From Nipponacmea schrenckii (Eukaryota > Mollusca > Gastropoda > Lottiidae), in NCBI GenBank assembly GCA_030562195.1, contig CM060200.1:4960001-5024000 (forward strand): a stretch of 64,000 nt of DNA. Reading direction: 5' to 3'. Shown here in pieces: positions 35,420 to 49,500 of this stretch. A program made the position numbers and the translations under genes. Position 1 is the first letter of the stretch; every line of letters begins with the position of its first letter. The notes under the pieces were generated by a model. That model worked only from the letters and a program-made list of their open reading frames with translations. It was not told the origin of the DNA and ran no database searches.

Positions 35420-38400
35420 TACCACTATACATCATGGCCTGATAAAGATGTACCATCTGATATTGCTTCTTTGGTTGAATTCCGTAATAAAGTCAACAAG
35501 TCGCCATCAAAACGTTCAGGTCCTATGATAGTTCATTGTAGGTAAGTAAATTTCATTGTTAAAATTTTTTATTGTTAAAATTATACATTAATATAGGCCT
35601 TCCAAAAAACGAATATTAGTTATATGAAGACGAATACTAGTAGATAAACTTCAGCGCATCAAGTGTTTGTGTAGATCCAGCTATCAAACTTACAATAGAG
35701 GCACAAACCTACGTGTATTGGAGTGCAAAATCTACGGTTAGATTTAATTGGTTTTTCGATGATCTCACACTGTGCTTTGTTGACTTATTCTTTAACATCG
35801 GATGCTAGTCGGATTGTTATAGTAATAAGTAAAAGCAAAATAAATATTATTTATGTTCTGGTTTCAGAATTTCAAGGAATCCAGAATTGGTAGCCTATAA
35901 CGATTTTATAATATAAAGTCTAATACTTAATAATATTCTTTAAGTCTCTTATAGCAACAGAATCATGTCTTCTCATTGTTGTTCTGACTATTCGAGGTTT
36001 TCTGATTTTTCAGTGCCGGTATTGGTAGAACTGGGACATTTTTAGCTTTAGATTATCTGATACAACAAGCTCAGACTGAAAATTCTGTAGATATTTTTTC
36101 TTGTGTATCACAGATGAGACAAGAAAGGGTTAACATGGTTCAGACTGTGGTAAGATCTGAAATTTTAATGTAAAAATAGGGTGATGTTTGAAAGTAATTT
36201 TGAAGTATTTGGCAGGATCACAAACCAAAGACACACTAATGAGAAAATATTACATTTTAAGATAATGACTTCAAGGCAGTAACTATGCGAAATTGAATAA
36301 GCAGTCGATCAATTGAATCGGTTCTCGATCATTGCTGGACTATGCATATAAGACTATCATATTTGATATAATGATTCTTTTTCCAAAAACAGACCCAGTA
36401 TATCTTCCTTCACGATGCTCTAACAGTTTGGTATATAGCTGATGGTACAACAACATCAGTAACAAATTATCCTCAAGTATATAATCAACTTCTACAACAA
36501 GATACACATAATAATATATCACAGTTACAACTCAAATATCAGGTAAGGTTTTCTTATTATTTTTATAATGTTATGTTTTCGTTCGTTAATCTTCAAATTG
36601 AAAGTGAATTATCTGCTCTTGTCAAATGATAGTTGCTTATTCTGTTATGTCTGTTCTATGTGTATATCTAAACGCAGGTTTTATCTCAATTCAATCTAAA
36701 ATCTGAATAGCAAGTGCTAGGAATTTGCCAGCTTCACAGAATTCGATCATAAAATATAACCAGATGTAGTAGCAGATTCATACTCTATTTTGTATCTAGT
36801 TGATGAATAAAATAAGTTGTAAAATAGATAAAGATGGTTACTCAGAAGCTCTAAAACCAGAAAATAAAAATAAAAATAGAGATCAACATGTCTTAGCTGG
36901 TATGTATAAATTCATTTCAGAAATGTTGGCTACAGTTACTGTCATTGTATTTTTTAATGAAAAAAAATATTAAGCCAACGAGAAAATTCTTTTGTCTCAG
37001 ATTTTGCATTAAAAGACACTTCTTTTAACTGTGTCATTCAACATGTAACCTTACAAAAACATTTTGTTCAAGTTTGAATTTGCAAAAACAAAACATTTAC
37101 GTGAGAAAAACTATAATTTCACTGTTTTCAAAAGAATGATAATCAAATAACACAATTCTAGTTTCTACGAATGGATGACTATGTTTTGTGAAAGGACATA
37201 AAAGTAAATAGCATGCTATATATAAGTTCTTCTTAAGCATGAACATAGTGAAATATCTGTGTTTATATTTCAGCTAATTCTGCTAGATTGATGATAATGA
37301 GATCAGCCTATGAGAATTCTTCTGATTATATTAACGCAGTTTATCTTCCGGTAATTAACATTTTCTTTAAACAACATTATGATCAACAATCGTCATGCAT
37401 TTAGCTAATGATTTTAGTCAGGGATTGTATTTAGATTATGATCAATTTTTACAGATCTCAATTGTAATTATTACAGTTTCTTTTCTGAAAATGATAACGT
37501 CTTCTTTAATTTCATTATTCTGTTTTCATTCATTTTAGAGCTACAAGAAGAAAAGAGGATATATCGCTACTCAAACACCTCTACCAAATACTGTAGAAGA
37601 TTTCTGGTTAATGGTTTTAAACTCAGAAACTAAAGTGGTTATATCTTTAGATGATAATAAGGAAAATGTAATTATTTCAAACGAATCACAATTTATTGAC
37701 TGTCAATTATTGAACAAGACGTTTATTTATTTATTATAAAAAGCGATATAAATCTGTGTTTAAAAAATTTCTCAACAAAAGGGAAGTAACTTTGTATTTA
37801 AGAGGTTTTTTTTATTAACACTAATCAAGTCTAAAAAGATCAATCATAAATGTGGATGACTTCAGCCTTCATATTCTTTCCTTGTTTAGTATTAATAAAT
37901 TATCTTTATTCCGATAGAGTGTTGGTGAATATTTACCTAAAACACAAATAAAGTATGGTGAAATGACAATAAAACGAGGAAAAGAAGATGGCAATATTAA
38001 TGACTATTATGATGTTATTTCCTGTGAAATATCAAAAGAAACAGTGAGTATTCTGATACTAATATAGATTTATTGGTGTGAAAGTAGATGTGTGCATGCC
38101 AACGTAATACTTTATTATGTTTTGACATATGGCTGACCTAACATGACACATCCCTTACCATAGTGGTCTCGGATATTTGGAAATAGAAAAGAGAAATGTA
38201 TATATTTATGCGCCACATATTCCGATGCCCGTTATAATAGGCACAAACTGGTATCGTGTAATTCTTTACTGTATTTCATTTGTTTGGATTAATTTGGAAA
38301 AATTTACTAATAACTTAAGTCCTATCTATTTGTTTATTAAGTGAACGAGAAACAAAACAAGCTCAATATGTTAACTTTTATATTTAATACATAAAATAAT

Positions 38401-40096
38401 CATAATTTATATACCAACATCATTATATTTCTAAATATATTTCAGGATAATATTACCAGAACAGTAAAAGTATATCAGTGTCATTTCTGGAAAGATCAGA
38501 ATAAAATACCTGATAGTTCAATGTCAATATTCACCTTATTAGAAGAGATTTCTAGTATAAATGATAGTGGTCCACTGGTAGTCAGTTGTTTGTAAGTATC
38601 ATTGTTTTCTTCCAATATAACTTAACTATCGGGCAGAAGATACTTTTCACCGACCGACAGTATCTGTTAAGACCTCCTTAACCGGCATCGCTTTACCACA
38701 TAACCCAACAAACAGCTTTGGTGGTTTATTATGATTAAATTATAAACAAAATCTTTTCATTCATTTAAATTGGAAACGCATTGAAATGTCAATATTTATT
38801 TTTCGAGTGTGGCCACTCAGGGCACTAATGAACTGTTCAATAAGTTCATTTGAGTCTGTTCAAGCTCCTGTTGTCTCAACGACGATCAAAATGATCCCAG
38901 AGATGTCCAAAGGGAGAGAAAGTGACCAGGGTAATACATTGACGTTATTGTTGTTGGGTATTATTTAACAATTCGGGATGTGTGAAACATTGTTCTATTT
39001 TGCTGCAAAATTAATCTTGTTGGCTGACATTGAGGGTTTTCTCGGATGATAACCAGCCACAGATGGTCACTCTTCCTATTGATGACGTGTGTCTTGTTAA
39101 CAATATAACTAGTAATGGAATTTGTCGATTTTTTTTTTTTACATTTTGACTCTGTTTGTTTTGCCTTCAGTGCATGTGCATTTTAAATCAAGGAAAATTG
39201 AATTATTGAATAATAATAAATATCCCATTGTCGTATGTTTTTGCTATTTGGTATAGTCAAGTAACTCGATTCTAGAACTATTTGCTAAAACGTCCTTCTT
39301 ACATGCTTCGTTGTGTAACAGTCAACTTATAGCCTACAAATGAAAGTCCACCATGTCCAAACCAGTAATGTTGATGATAATAATTCCGTGATGATGTTGG
39401 TACTATACAGATCTTTTATTAACCGAGATAAGAATAAACAGTCGACCATGTCCATACATCAGATATTCTTTGATTTCTGAGATAAGAGTAACTTTGTTTA
39501 CTGTATAACCGTAGGAACTTCATTTCAGGAATGGTGTTAATAAAAGTGGACTGCTGTGTGTTTTAGCTGCTATCTTAGAGAGATTAACTATAGAACAAGA
39601 TGTTAGCATTGTTCAAACTATTTTACAATTACGTATTTCTAGACCAGAAATTATCAACTCTTTTGTAAGTTGCCATTTTTTATGTATGATTATAGTTATA
39701 GTGAATTATTCGCTCGATATTCAGAATAGAGCAAGGAATTATGTGTAGACAATACCACATAAACAAAGTTGTGAACTTGCTTGATAAAATAGACTTTGAT
39801 TTCCAAACAAACACAGGACTTGTAATAATCTAAAAAATAAATATTGATAAGGAGGTTTTGTTCCCAGTTTTCCCTCTTTAGCCTAATCTGAAGCTAAAAC
39901 ATTGGAAATAAAATAAAACATTAAATAATTAAGTTAATCTCAGATTTAATTAATTAACTAATTACCCATTATGACGACGTTGATTATTATTAATATTAAA
40001 TAATAAATTTATATCTTTCAGGAACAGTTTCAGTTTTGTTTTGAAGCAATTGGAGAGTATTTAGATAACTTTTCGAATTATGCCAATTCATGCTAA
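35420..40096 (+). CDS. Cytoplasmic half of receptor tyrosine phosphatase (copy G4)
   Basis: Exons: 35420-35541 (cut by gap; [12 protein letters not shown] to IVHC), 36014-36149 (SAGIGRTG), 36393-36542, 36800-36899, 37274-37350, 37539-37667, 37918-38043, 38446-38591, 39529-39664, 40022-40096. Lengths from the second exon onward equal those of G3 exactly, and phases agree. The D1 catalytic Asp (WPD) and [10 protein letters not shown] are intact. D2 has WKD and SCLNGVNKSG, so the Asp position is kept but His and Arg of the signature are lost. The C-terminus ends NYANSC. Introns, notably 35542-36013, are almost identical to those of G6 and unlike G3. The N-terminal part of D1 is missing in the gap. 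Confidence 0.9.
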
Positions 40097-41489
40097 AAAG
40101 TAACAGGAATCGAATAAAGACGCGAGGTTCTCAACTGGTTGTTAAGAGAAAAGCAATTAAACTTATACAGTCTTTTAAAATTTAATAATCCTAATGTAGA
40201 GTTCCCAGCCTTAGTAGTTGGACCCGTTGTAATTCAAACATAAACATGAAGTTAAGAGTAAAACCCCACTTTTCTGTTTCCAAACTTTTTGCAATTGGGG
40301 GTTTCAAAATCGTTAAAAATTCGATTAATTACTTTGTGATACGTCAATTAAAAGGAAATACCATTCAACAAAGTTCCCCACATCGTAGTTTCTTTCCTTC
40401 TTACCAGTTTATTAATAAATAAATATTGAAATTCCAGGGACATTTGTAAAAATCTAGATGATGTTTATATTAAAAGTGACGCTTTGCTTTCCATATACTT
40501 TTTTTTAAATTATTAATACACGTTAATACAATATTATTTTGAATATATCCAAAAACTAACTTTCAACTGATTTATTTAACTAATTTATTGTGTTTGGGGT
40601 TTCAACTCAAAATGAATTGTAATTATAATGACGTTTCCTTGATAAAAAAAAATACATAGCCATATATTTGGAAATTTATTTTAATAGAGGGCACAATTTT
40701 GCCCAATTTTAGCATTTAGTTGCATTGTTTCGGGGGAGATTGTGATATTATAAGTTATCTTACAATCTACAATAATCTGTCAACTCCTTCTAAGATAATT
40801 AGAACTAAATATTTGCATTCACCTCAAAGAGAAATGATTAATCTATTTTGGGATGTAAAAATATAAAAGTATAATAATATATGTTATGTTTTAAACTGTA
40901 TACAAGTTGAGTTTATTTAATATTCTAATAATTAGTTTATATTCGTGCATTTTTATAGTAAACTATATGATATATCATTTCATATTTATATATCATATTT
41001 GCATTCTATGATTAATCTATTTTGGGATGTAAAAGTATAAAAGTATAATAATATATGTTATGTTATAGTTTATGTTTTATTTCAAATATAGAATAAAAAG
41101 AAATATTTAAATAAAGATTTCAGTTGCTATGTATCACAGTATTCTAGTATCCCTTTGTTTGACGTGAAAGCGAATTGCAAGAATATAAACGAAAGCAATT
41201 GACGGTAAGGAAGCAATTACTGTGGGTTAAACACTAAATCCAGCGATCAAACATATTCCCAAAGCAAGTCACAAGGTCCACATGGACAACCCTTTCCCCT
41301 TTAGACACCACCATCCCTAACTTTTCAACTACAGCTGCTTATTTTATATGCAAATTTTTGTCATTCCCTTTACCTCAAGTAACGAGTCGGTACTGAGAAA
41401 AACCCATTAAATATTCATGGATAGGCGCCCAATTTACTTTTGAGATTGTTCAGCCGCAACGATTTCAAAAAAAAATATCTACAACTTCG

Positions 41490-42149
41490 GGGACACATGG
41501 GCAAACGATTCGCCCCTTCGTACGATAACCTTTTTTATGATAGGTCGGAACGTGAGGATTATCCCTTTGCCATTTTGACCCACTGTTATTATATACGCTA
41601 TTTGGGTGACATTTACATGGTTTAGACTTAACTACCGCCATCCGTGCATCAAACTAACAGCCAACGTCAGTCTAAAAAGCATAGACTTTCTCGATACACT
41701 GTCTTTAAAGGAGATTCCATGGCAGAAACTACATAAACTAGATATTAAGGTGTATTTTAAAGAAATTGACTCTCATCAACTTTGCATAAGAGCTCATTTC
41801 ATCCCAATCATACCTTTTCTGGCAAATTGCAAAAATCAGAACTTAAATGACAATTTTGTCCATAGCAAACTAAAAACAATCTGTACAAAACAAGTACTAT
41901 ACTTCTCGAATGGGGCGAGTTATTATCATTATCTCATTTCAGATCAGAAGAGAAAATAACCATCCAACAGATCTAGACCCTGTATTCAAATTTCTCAATA
42001 AAATTTGTTCTATTTTAGGCCTGTACATCTGGGAGAATCAATCCCTCCCTTCCCCGAAATTTCTTATGCATTTTTGCACAGGGACAATCGTTGCACGTCG
42101 TCAAACATTTCTTAGGGGTCAAGAAATCTCAATCCTGGTACTCAAGCAT
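41490..42149 (+). mobile_element. Penelope-like reverse transcriptase relic, copy 3
   Basis: Best preserved of the three: MGKRFAPSYDNLF, then in frame YYIRYLGDIYMV (YLDD changed to YLGD), and after a frameshift HPCIKLTANVSLKSIDFLDT and LDIKVYFKEIDSHQL. These match the order of RT motifs in Penelope-like elements. The Asp to Gly change in the catalytic box and the frameshifts make it inactive. Confidence 0.6.
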
Positions 42150-42157
42150 CTTTGCAA

Positions 42158-42915
42158 TAGGGCTGGGAATCGATTATGATTTTAATATCGATTATCGGCA
42201 AATAATCGGTGACGTGCACCGACCGATAATCGATTAATAATCGGTAGAATTTTCATTTCTTTTTTAATGTGAATATGTTTTGTTTGTGTATAATAAGTTT
42301 GTTTTTCTTTGCAGTAAATTATATTTCAATACAAAATTATAGTTGTTTGTTCATCAATATGTAAAAGGAATTTCGGCATCACATGCGTGTAAAAATTTGA
42401 TCGCGCGTAAAATATTGTCATTGTCACTTCAAGGTTAAAAATCATATCGACCAGCTAGTAAAGTAGGCCTATGTGTACAGTATTTTTGATTTACTGCATC
42501 CATTTAAATTGTTGATCATTGAATATTGATCGGGGACAACCCCAGATATATAAATTAGCGAAATTTACCCCTATTTATTTCAATCTGTTTAAATTCTAAA
42601 CCACATTCGAGTATCGTAAACACAGTACATTTGAAAATGAAAGTAGCATATCCTCCGAGCAGATGGCGCTCTACACTGTTGTTATTTATAGGCCTATAGT
42701 TGTTATTGTGTCGCATTAAAAGTCGATAGCGGTATTATTTGGTAGGTTTTGTGATAGTATTGTTCATTCCATCTTGTAAACAGTTGTTTGAAAAATTGAT
42801 TGGATATAATTTATTGAATCATGATAATCGATTATGGAATTTAAGATCGATAATCGTAATCGGCAGGTAAGTAATCGACGATTAATCGGAATTTCGATAA
42901 ATTTTGCCAGCCCTA
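42158..42915. mobile_element. hAT-like non-autonomous transposon (758 bp)
   Basis: Begins TAGGGCTGGGAATCGATTA and ends ...GCCAGCCCTA: inverted termini. It is flanked by a perfect 8-bp duplication CTTTGCAA (42150-42157 and 42916-42923). Subterminal parts are dense in ATCGATTA/TAATCG words. No ORF. Contig 1 (near 2030) and contig 2 (near 23970) have uninterrupted sequence at this position, giving empty sites. The 8-bp target duplication points to the hAT superfamily. Confidence 0.85.
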
Positions 42916-44584
42916 CTTTGCAAGTTTATATACAGGCAAATATGCGAATGTAATCCATTTAAATGTCTAAAACTGTCCAATTTAGTAATATATTTCTTTG
43001 CAATGAGTAAATTTTAAAATTAATTAATTTTAGCCTTTAAATTACCCCTTATTTTTCGACAATCTATACATGTGTGTTTGAGTAAATGTGAAATTTTTAA
43101 ATTTCCAGTAATTTTCCGATGTCTATTAAAGGATTTTTCGCATTTGATCTAACTGAAATTGCGACTGAGCGATTGCATTTCTTGAAAAAATTTTGACGCA
43201 ACCATGAGTGGTGTAGGGGGGTAATGATGGTATAACTACAAAAACATCCATTTTTCAAATAAATCGAGGTTTTGTGAATTCGAGGTATGTAAATGAGTTT
43301 AAAACCCCCGCACCCACTGAGGTGCGGAAAATCCCAAGTTTTTGGTGAATAGTTTTTCTGACTCTCCCCTAGCCATATCTTTCCAAATACCTATCAGAGA
43401 CTAGAGAAATAGAGTTAACAAGTTTCGGATTACAAACAGTTATGTTCGAGTGGCATCAGCAAGCTTACCAGAGTCATGGCCCTCAACATCACCAGGTACA
43501 AGTAAACTGCCACATTCTTCAGCAGAAGAATTAAGATCTGCCCCAGTTAATATAGATATGACACGATTCGCCTATTGTTGGCTGCTCTCATCATGGAATT
43601 GTTAGTGTCTATTAGCGCTCGTAGCAAGAACTCGCCTTCAGAGGTAAATGTTAGTTACTACCAGACCACTATAACAACAGACTATACCAGACATAATTGT
43701 AGCCCCTATATAGATAGGTACTACATGCTGGCATCACATATTTCTCATTGGTGAGGTTCAACGAGAAGTTCACGGACATGTACTGTGGTCCGATTGAGGG
43801 AATATAATCTGGGGTGACATGGTCAGAGGAGAAATTGATGGGAAAAGTAGGTTTGAAGTTGGCCGGGAGTCTGCAAAAATCCAGTGAATGGGTGGGGCAT
43901 GAAAGATGATGGGAAAGGAGAAAGACGTGAACACCATGGGAGGGAGTGACAGAGAGATAGTGTGGAGTACACTGGAAAGAAGGATAAGTGTGCGGGTAAG
44001 GAAGACATAGAGTTTTAGGGTGGTGAGGGCATAGGGTGGGAGAGATTGATCAGTGGCTGGGTGAGCAATACAGCCATAGAATGTGTGGGTGGTTGTAAAG
44101 GGTGTGGTGGCACTGAGATAGTGTGAAATGGGTGGGAGAGGTGGATTAGAGTAGGTACAAGGTAAGAAAAAGGGAAAATATATAAGGATAGCAGATAGTT
44201 GACTGAATGAGGGGTGGGAGTCAAAGGAATGATAGGAGGAAGGCATTAGAGAGTGAGATTAGATCGAATAAAGGAGTGAAGAGGAGAGTTAGATTCTTAA
44301 AGAATTGGGGGAGGGGGGGCGGAGTGGAAAAGGGGCTTTCTCTTAAATTGAGAGGTACTCATTGTACCTCCGTGCAATGCTTCGAATTACAGTACTCCGA
44401 AGACTTATTATGGACTTGTTACATATTTAATACATGGGCAGAGGAGAAAATTTATATTGGGTTTTCAACAAAAATCATAAACAGTCTCAATGGTCTAATA
44501 AAAATGAGAAATAAAACTGTAGAGAATTACTTCCCTTTATATAAAACGTATATACAAAGTTATCATTTATAATACATTATAACA

Positions 44585-44865
44585 GCTATACTATATAAAC
44601 TATAGCTACTACCAGGCCTACTATATCTACTACCATGCCTACTAGAGCTAATCCCAGATCCACTATGGCTACTACCAGGCCTACTATAGCTACTACCAGG
44701 CCTACTATAGCTACTACCATGCCTTCTATAGCTACTGTAGGGCTTACTATATCTACTACCATGCCTACTATTGCTTCTACCATGCCTACTATAGCCAATA
44801 CCAGGTTTACTATAGCTACTTCTAGGTCTACTATAGCTACTACCATGTCTACTATAGCTAATATC
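44585..44865. repeat. 21-bp minisatellite, contig 3 copy
   Basis: Tandem ctactatagctactaccatgc-type units, reverse orientation relative to 21950-22235. ORFs on both strands (GYSRHGRS or AIVGMVV-type) derive from the repeat. Confidence 0.85.
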
Positions 44866-44899
44866 AAAGTTTTTTTCTCTCCAAAGTTTCAATAGCCAA

Positions 44900-45045
44900 G
44901 TCGCCATTTCAAATTGCGCGCGCATCAAAAAAATCCGACGTTACTGGGTCATAAAATGAAAGTACAAGATGATAGTTCGTTTGTTTCCATCACGTGACCG
45001 TATAACATCGGAATTTTTAATGCGCACGCAATTTGAAATGGCGAC
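44900..45045. repeat. Fold-back repeat with GTCGCCATTTCAAATTGCG arms
   Basis: Left arm gtcgccatttcaaattgcg and right arm cgcaatttgaaatggcgac are exact inverted repeats at the ends; the middle contains tcacgtgaccg. Counterpart of 21767-21913. Confidence 0.7.
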
Positions 45046-46418
45046 ATAGTGATTGAAATTCTTGAAAACTTAGACGCAGCCATAGGCGTAGCATGAGTGG
45101 TGTAGGGAGATAATGATGGTATGATTGAACTACAAAAACATGAGAACTCTTGATAACGATGCCTGTATGAGCAGGAAAATATGGTACCAAATTGTCCCTA
45201 GGGTTACACATTCATTGGTATGGATTTGGTGGTTTGGCTTTAGAGTCTTTAATTTAAAACTTGTTTTCTGTCAATGATGATTGTTCCCCTCCTAGTTGTA
45301 TCATTATTTATTGTGGGGAAAATTATCTTGGCAACATACCCTTGTTAACTTTAATTGACCAACTCCTTGGTCTGCTTCACTCTAGATTCCCTTCTTCTAT
45401 GTTGTTTTGGTCACAAATTTTGCCAATGTTGAATTAGCGCTACTCTCTGAATTGAGGGTAATGGATCGAGCGAGGAAAAGAATTAATAGTCTTGCTGATA
45501 CAGCATTTTGTAGAGCTGATGGGAAATATATCGCATAATAAGCTGTTCCTGTCTGATGAGGTTCACTTGTCACCTGCAGGAAACTTTATTTTTTAGCCAC
45601 ACTGCAAGGTGTATTGGAGTAAAATTTTCTTGCTTAAAACTTAATTTATTGTTATTTTATATCCAGATTTTAAGTATTGTTTTTCACCACTCAAGATTAT
45701 ATTATTAATATTTACTTTTGTACCCTCTAAGGTTTTTGTTGATTGATTTTTATTTATTTATTTAGGAAGCTATTTTTGTGTTTTAATATGTTCATTTAAG
45801 TGTACTTAATTTAACGTATCCTTTGTTTGTATGCTATTATATTACCGTTATTAGCATCAGAAGAGTGTCAAATAGTCATTTATGTTTTCTAAATAATGAT
45901 TTTGGATTATTTGATATCAAATTGAGAGCGGTGCTTTTTGTGCACCAATATGTCCATGAACTATCTTTTCTATTTGCTTTTTTATATTTGAGGGCGGTGC
46001 TTTGTGCGCCAGTATGGCATTTTGTATTTGTGGCCCTTGGTTAATGTGTAAATGTACAGAATACCAGGGTCAAATTGATCGTGTTATCACTGGTCTCTGC
46101 TTGTCAGCCATGTCAAGACTCTGCCAAACCAAAGTTGATAACTATTTTATAAATGAATGAAAATAAATATATGATGATTGTAAATGTGTTGTCTTTCTCA
46201 AAATAATAAGTGATGATGTTAAGAAACACAATAGTTGATAAGGTTTGCTGGTATTCATATTTTAAGAATGGAAAAATTGAAAAATAACCTAAAACATAAT
46301 TTCTTTAGATAACACATACTCTAAAACCTGTTTCTCCATTTAGTCATCCCCATCTCATCCATCCATCGATATTTACTCTTATGTCCAAATTAAATATATT
46401 ATATATATTATATGGGCG

Positions 46419-46452
46419 TATATAACTCATATAGTTCAGCCACCATATTTGG
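46419..46452 (+). promoter_or_regulatory. Candidate core promoter of G5: TATATAA plus CArG-like box
   Basis: TATATAA at 46419-46425 and CCATATTTGG at 46443-46452, about 100 bp before the start codon. The spacing is 6 bp longer than in G1 owing to a small insertion. Confidence 0.4.
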
Positions 46453-46555
46453 ATATTGGTGTTAATTTTACTTCCTCGTCCAGACCAGGAACATTAAATG
46501 TTAGATTTAAATAATAATTTAATTCAAGTCCAATCAGTATGCAGATTGTTACATC

Positions 46556-49500
46556 ATGGATAGAAGCATAAATATATTCATTCTTTTGTATCTGATTATC
46601 ATCAACGTTTTGAGTCCTGTTAGAGGTAAGAAAATATTTCCTTTCTATAGAATTTATTTCAATTGTTCAAAATATCATGAGCACGTATTCTAGTATCACA
46701 GGAAAAAAGATTGGTCTTAAAACTGCTGCAAAGTTCATTGTGTTTTCATTGCATCGAATTCTTACCAGGATGCCTCCCGCTACTTTATCGGGTTTCAAAA
46801 AATGTGCACCATACTTTTATAAAATATGACCACAATCATTATATCTTAGCGCGGAAGGGTAATTCATATCGATATTTAAGGTCAGGGAACATTTATTACA
46901 AAATTAATACTGCAATGTTAATGCAGCATGATCTCCACAGTGTGTGATATCCTGACATTCCTCGGGGATTCATTTTATGACGTATTATATGTAATATTTT
47001 TTACCAAAGATCTCCTACTTGAAATGTCACTATGACACTTTATATAAACATCAAATAAATCATGATACAACAAAATAGTAAAATGATTTATGATTAATTC
47101 AATTATAATTAATAAAAACAAATTCAAAAGTATATTTATAACCACTGCAAGGGAGTTGCTGTGGATCAGGGAGTTAGATACTTGCTCCAGAGTTCAATCC
47201 TAACAAAGGTCGAGATAAACTTTTAGGTTGTTCAACCCGGTTCCCCTTGTTAGTGATGCAGGTCTGTGGGACCTCTAAAAAATATTCTTATGCCACTTTC
47301 ATTGCAAATTCCACTTATTGAATCCTGCATGGCCCGTCTTCATTAGTCCATTTTTGCAGAAGAGTAGGACGTAAAACTCCATTTATTTCATTTAATTTTA
47401 TAACCATTACAGAACTTATATTGCTATTAATAATGCCATAATTGAAAGGCCTAAAAATGCCAAATGAAGTAATATATGGCCTCAGAAAGGACGACGTAGG
47501 TAGAATCCTCTTAGAATAAAATGTTTAACAGGACAGGATTCTTCTTACTTCTTACATCATCTTAGAGTGATACGACATTACATCCCATTATAATATGGAC
47601 TAGGAAGGTCATTTACATTATATCAAAATGTATTAAAGTAATTAACATTATCAAACACATTCATTTTATCAGAAAACAACATAATTATATTTATAAGAAA
47701 ACAACATATATTAAGAAGGCATTGCACCCAACATAATAAGTAATTAGCTTAATCAAACACAGTTCTTGGTTTGTAAAGATTATATTCAATTTATGTTTGA
47801 TTGTTGTAGTTCAATTCGTGTTTAATTCGAATATAAACCTGGTGATAATCTCAACAAACTAGGAATGAATGTGTACTTATAAAACTATGTTATCATATTT
47901 ATAAAATATCGAATAATCTAACGCCTGTATACAATATGTCTAACAAATAGCATATGGTTTTTATCTTTTCAACATAAAATACCATCTTGTTTTGATTGAA
48001 CTAACTAAAAATTTCTATTTCATCAAATTGTGCAGCTGTAACAGCTGAATATAGAATATTTAAATTAATATATTTATCCAACCAATATTTGCCTTTGTTT
48101 ATAAATTCTCACCTAAATCTGAAAGTTTGAGAGTGCGACAATGCAAATCACCACTTCAATTTCCTGAAAGCAGATTTATTACTGCTGCAGAGATAATCTA
48201 GATTTTAGTATCCCCAACTCCGTATTATCTTCACTCTATATTTCTCTGTTTAAGTCATGTTGATATCTGTCTTCATTGGTTTGCAATAATTTCAGTCAAA
48301 TCAGATGAAAACTGTAGTCTCTATCACGCTCACAGGCCAATTGTGGACGGACGGACGGACAACAAAGTGCAATAATTACCCATAAAACAATTAATACTAG
48401 CAATGCCCTCTGGTGGAATGTAAATCTTGCTTATTGAAGCAGACGACAGAGCAATACAATACATTTTGAAAAAGGTAGATAAATTGTGTAAAAATGAAAA
48501 TGGAACTGCAGGAAATATATCAGATTTGTAACTAACACACTGAACAATAATTTAACAGACAAATAATTTACAAAGAATAATTTTAGTCTTCTGCCTTAAG
48601 TGGGGATCTACAAGATTTTACCACAAATATTTAACACCGGATCATTCTTGCACTAGGAATGCCAAGCTCAAAATATCAGGAGCTATTCTCTGTTCCGATC
48701 TGTCAATTGCAATATTATTTTCCCATAAGTAAATATACTTGACTTCACATTGATTGAAATTGAAATCGATAATACATCACCTAATATCCTAGTAAGGAGC
48801 CAGATGCCATATAAACTAAGACCTATAACCAATCATTGTGGCTTGAGTTCGTTAGACATGATAGGCGTAGTAATTTTAAACCCTAGAGCTTTTTCGATTT
48901 CAATTTAAGGAATATTTCTTTTTAGGCTACTCACTTTTATATTTCGATCCTATTCAAAAGGCGAATCCTGTAGGAATGTAAAGGCTACGTTTGATTAAGG
49001 CACTATCTTAACACTGCACTTGACATGATGATAGGCTGAGTTCCAATTGACTAGTCATTAGAGTACTGAATATGCATGAATAACATTGCTTTTACTGTTT
49101 GTTTGTTGTTTTTATTTGTCGTTTAAATCCAGTTATGAATGAACACATAACTTTTATTATATGAACATTATATATATATATTGAATATAGATTAAATAAC
49201 AACTTATTCTCTCGATAATAGATTAAAATTGTTTCATTTCACCAAGAATTGATGACAACCATAGTTACTTATATAAATATTCAATAATCAGTGGTCTTTA
49301 TATCTGTCTAACGAATTTCATTTTCATACTCCATTCACAATACTATCAATGAAAAGTAAATCCTAGTACACTTCCAATAAAAAGGAACTAGATTTGTATA
49401 TAAATCTAAATTTTATATTACTTATTATATTATAATTGGTGTTGTTTTATCTTTATTGTTTGTATATAATTTTACGAATTAAAAGATGGGGTGTTTGATA

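Larger units (their letters stand above)
40097..46555. other. Spacer between G4 3' end and G5 5' end
   Basis: Third copy of the intergenic spacer. It has a local duplication around 40985-41080, a Penelope-like relic, an inserted hAT-like MITE, the GCACC-core repeat, a purine-rich tract (43790-44330), the 21-bp minisatellite and the fold-back repeat. No gene is supported. Confidence 0.6.

Noticed and set aside
43770..44246. 158-residue - strand ORF, and its relatives at 2969-3353 and 22638-22936.
   Set aside because: Low-complexity purine/pyrimidine tract in the spacer; the frame is not conserved among the three copies and no domain is visible.
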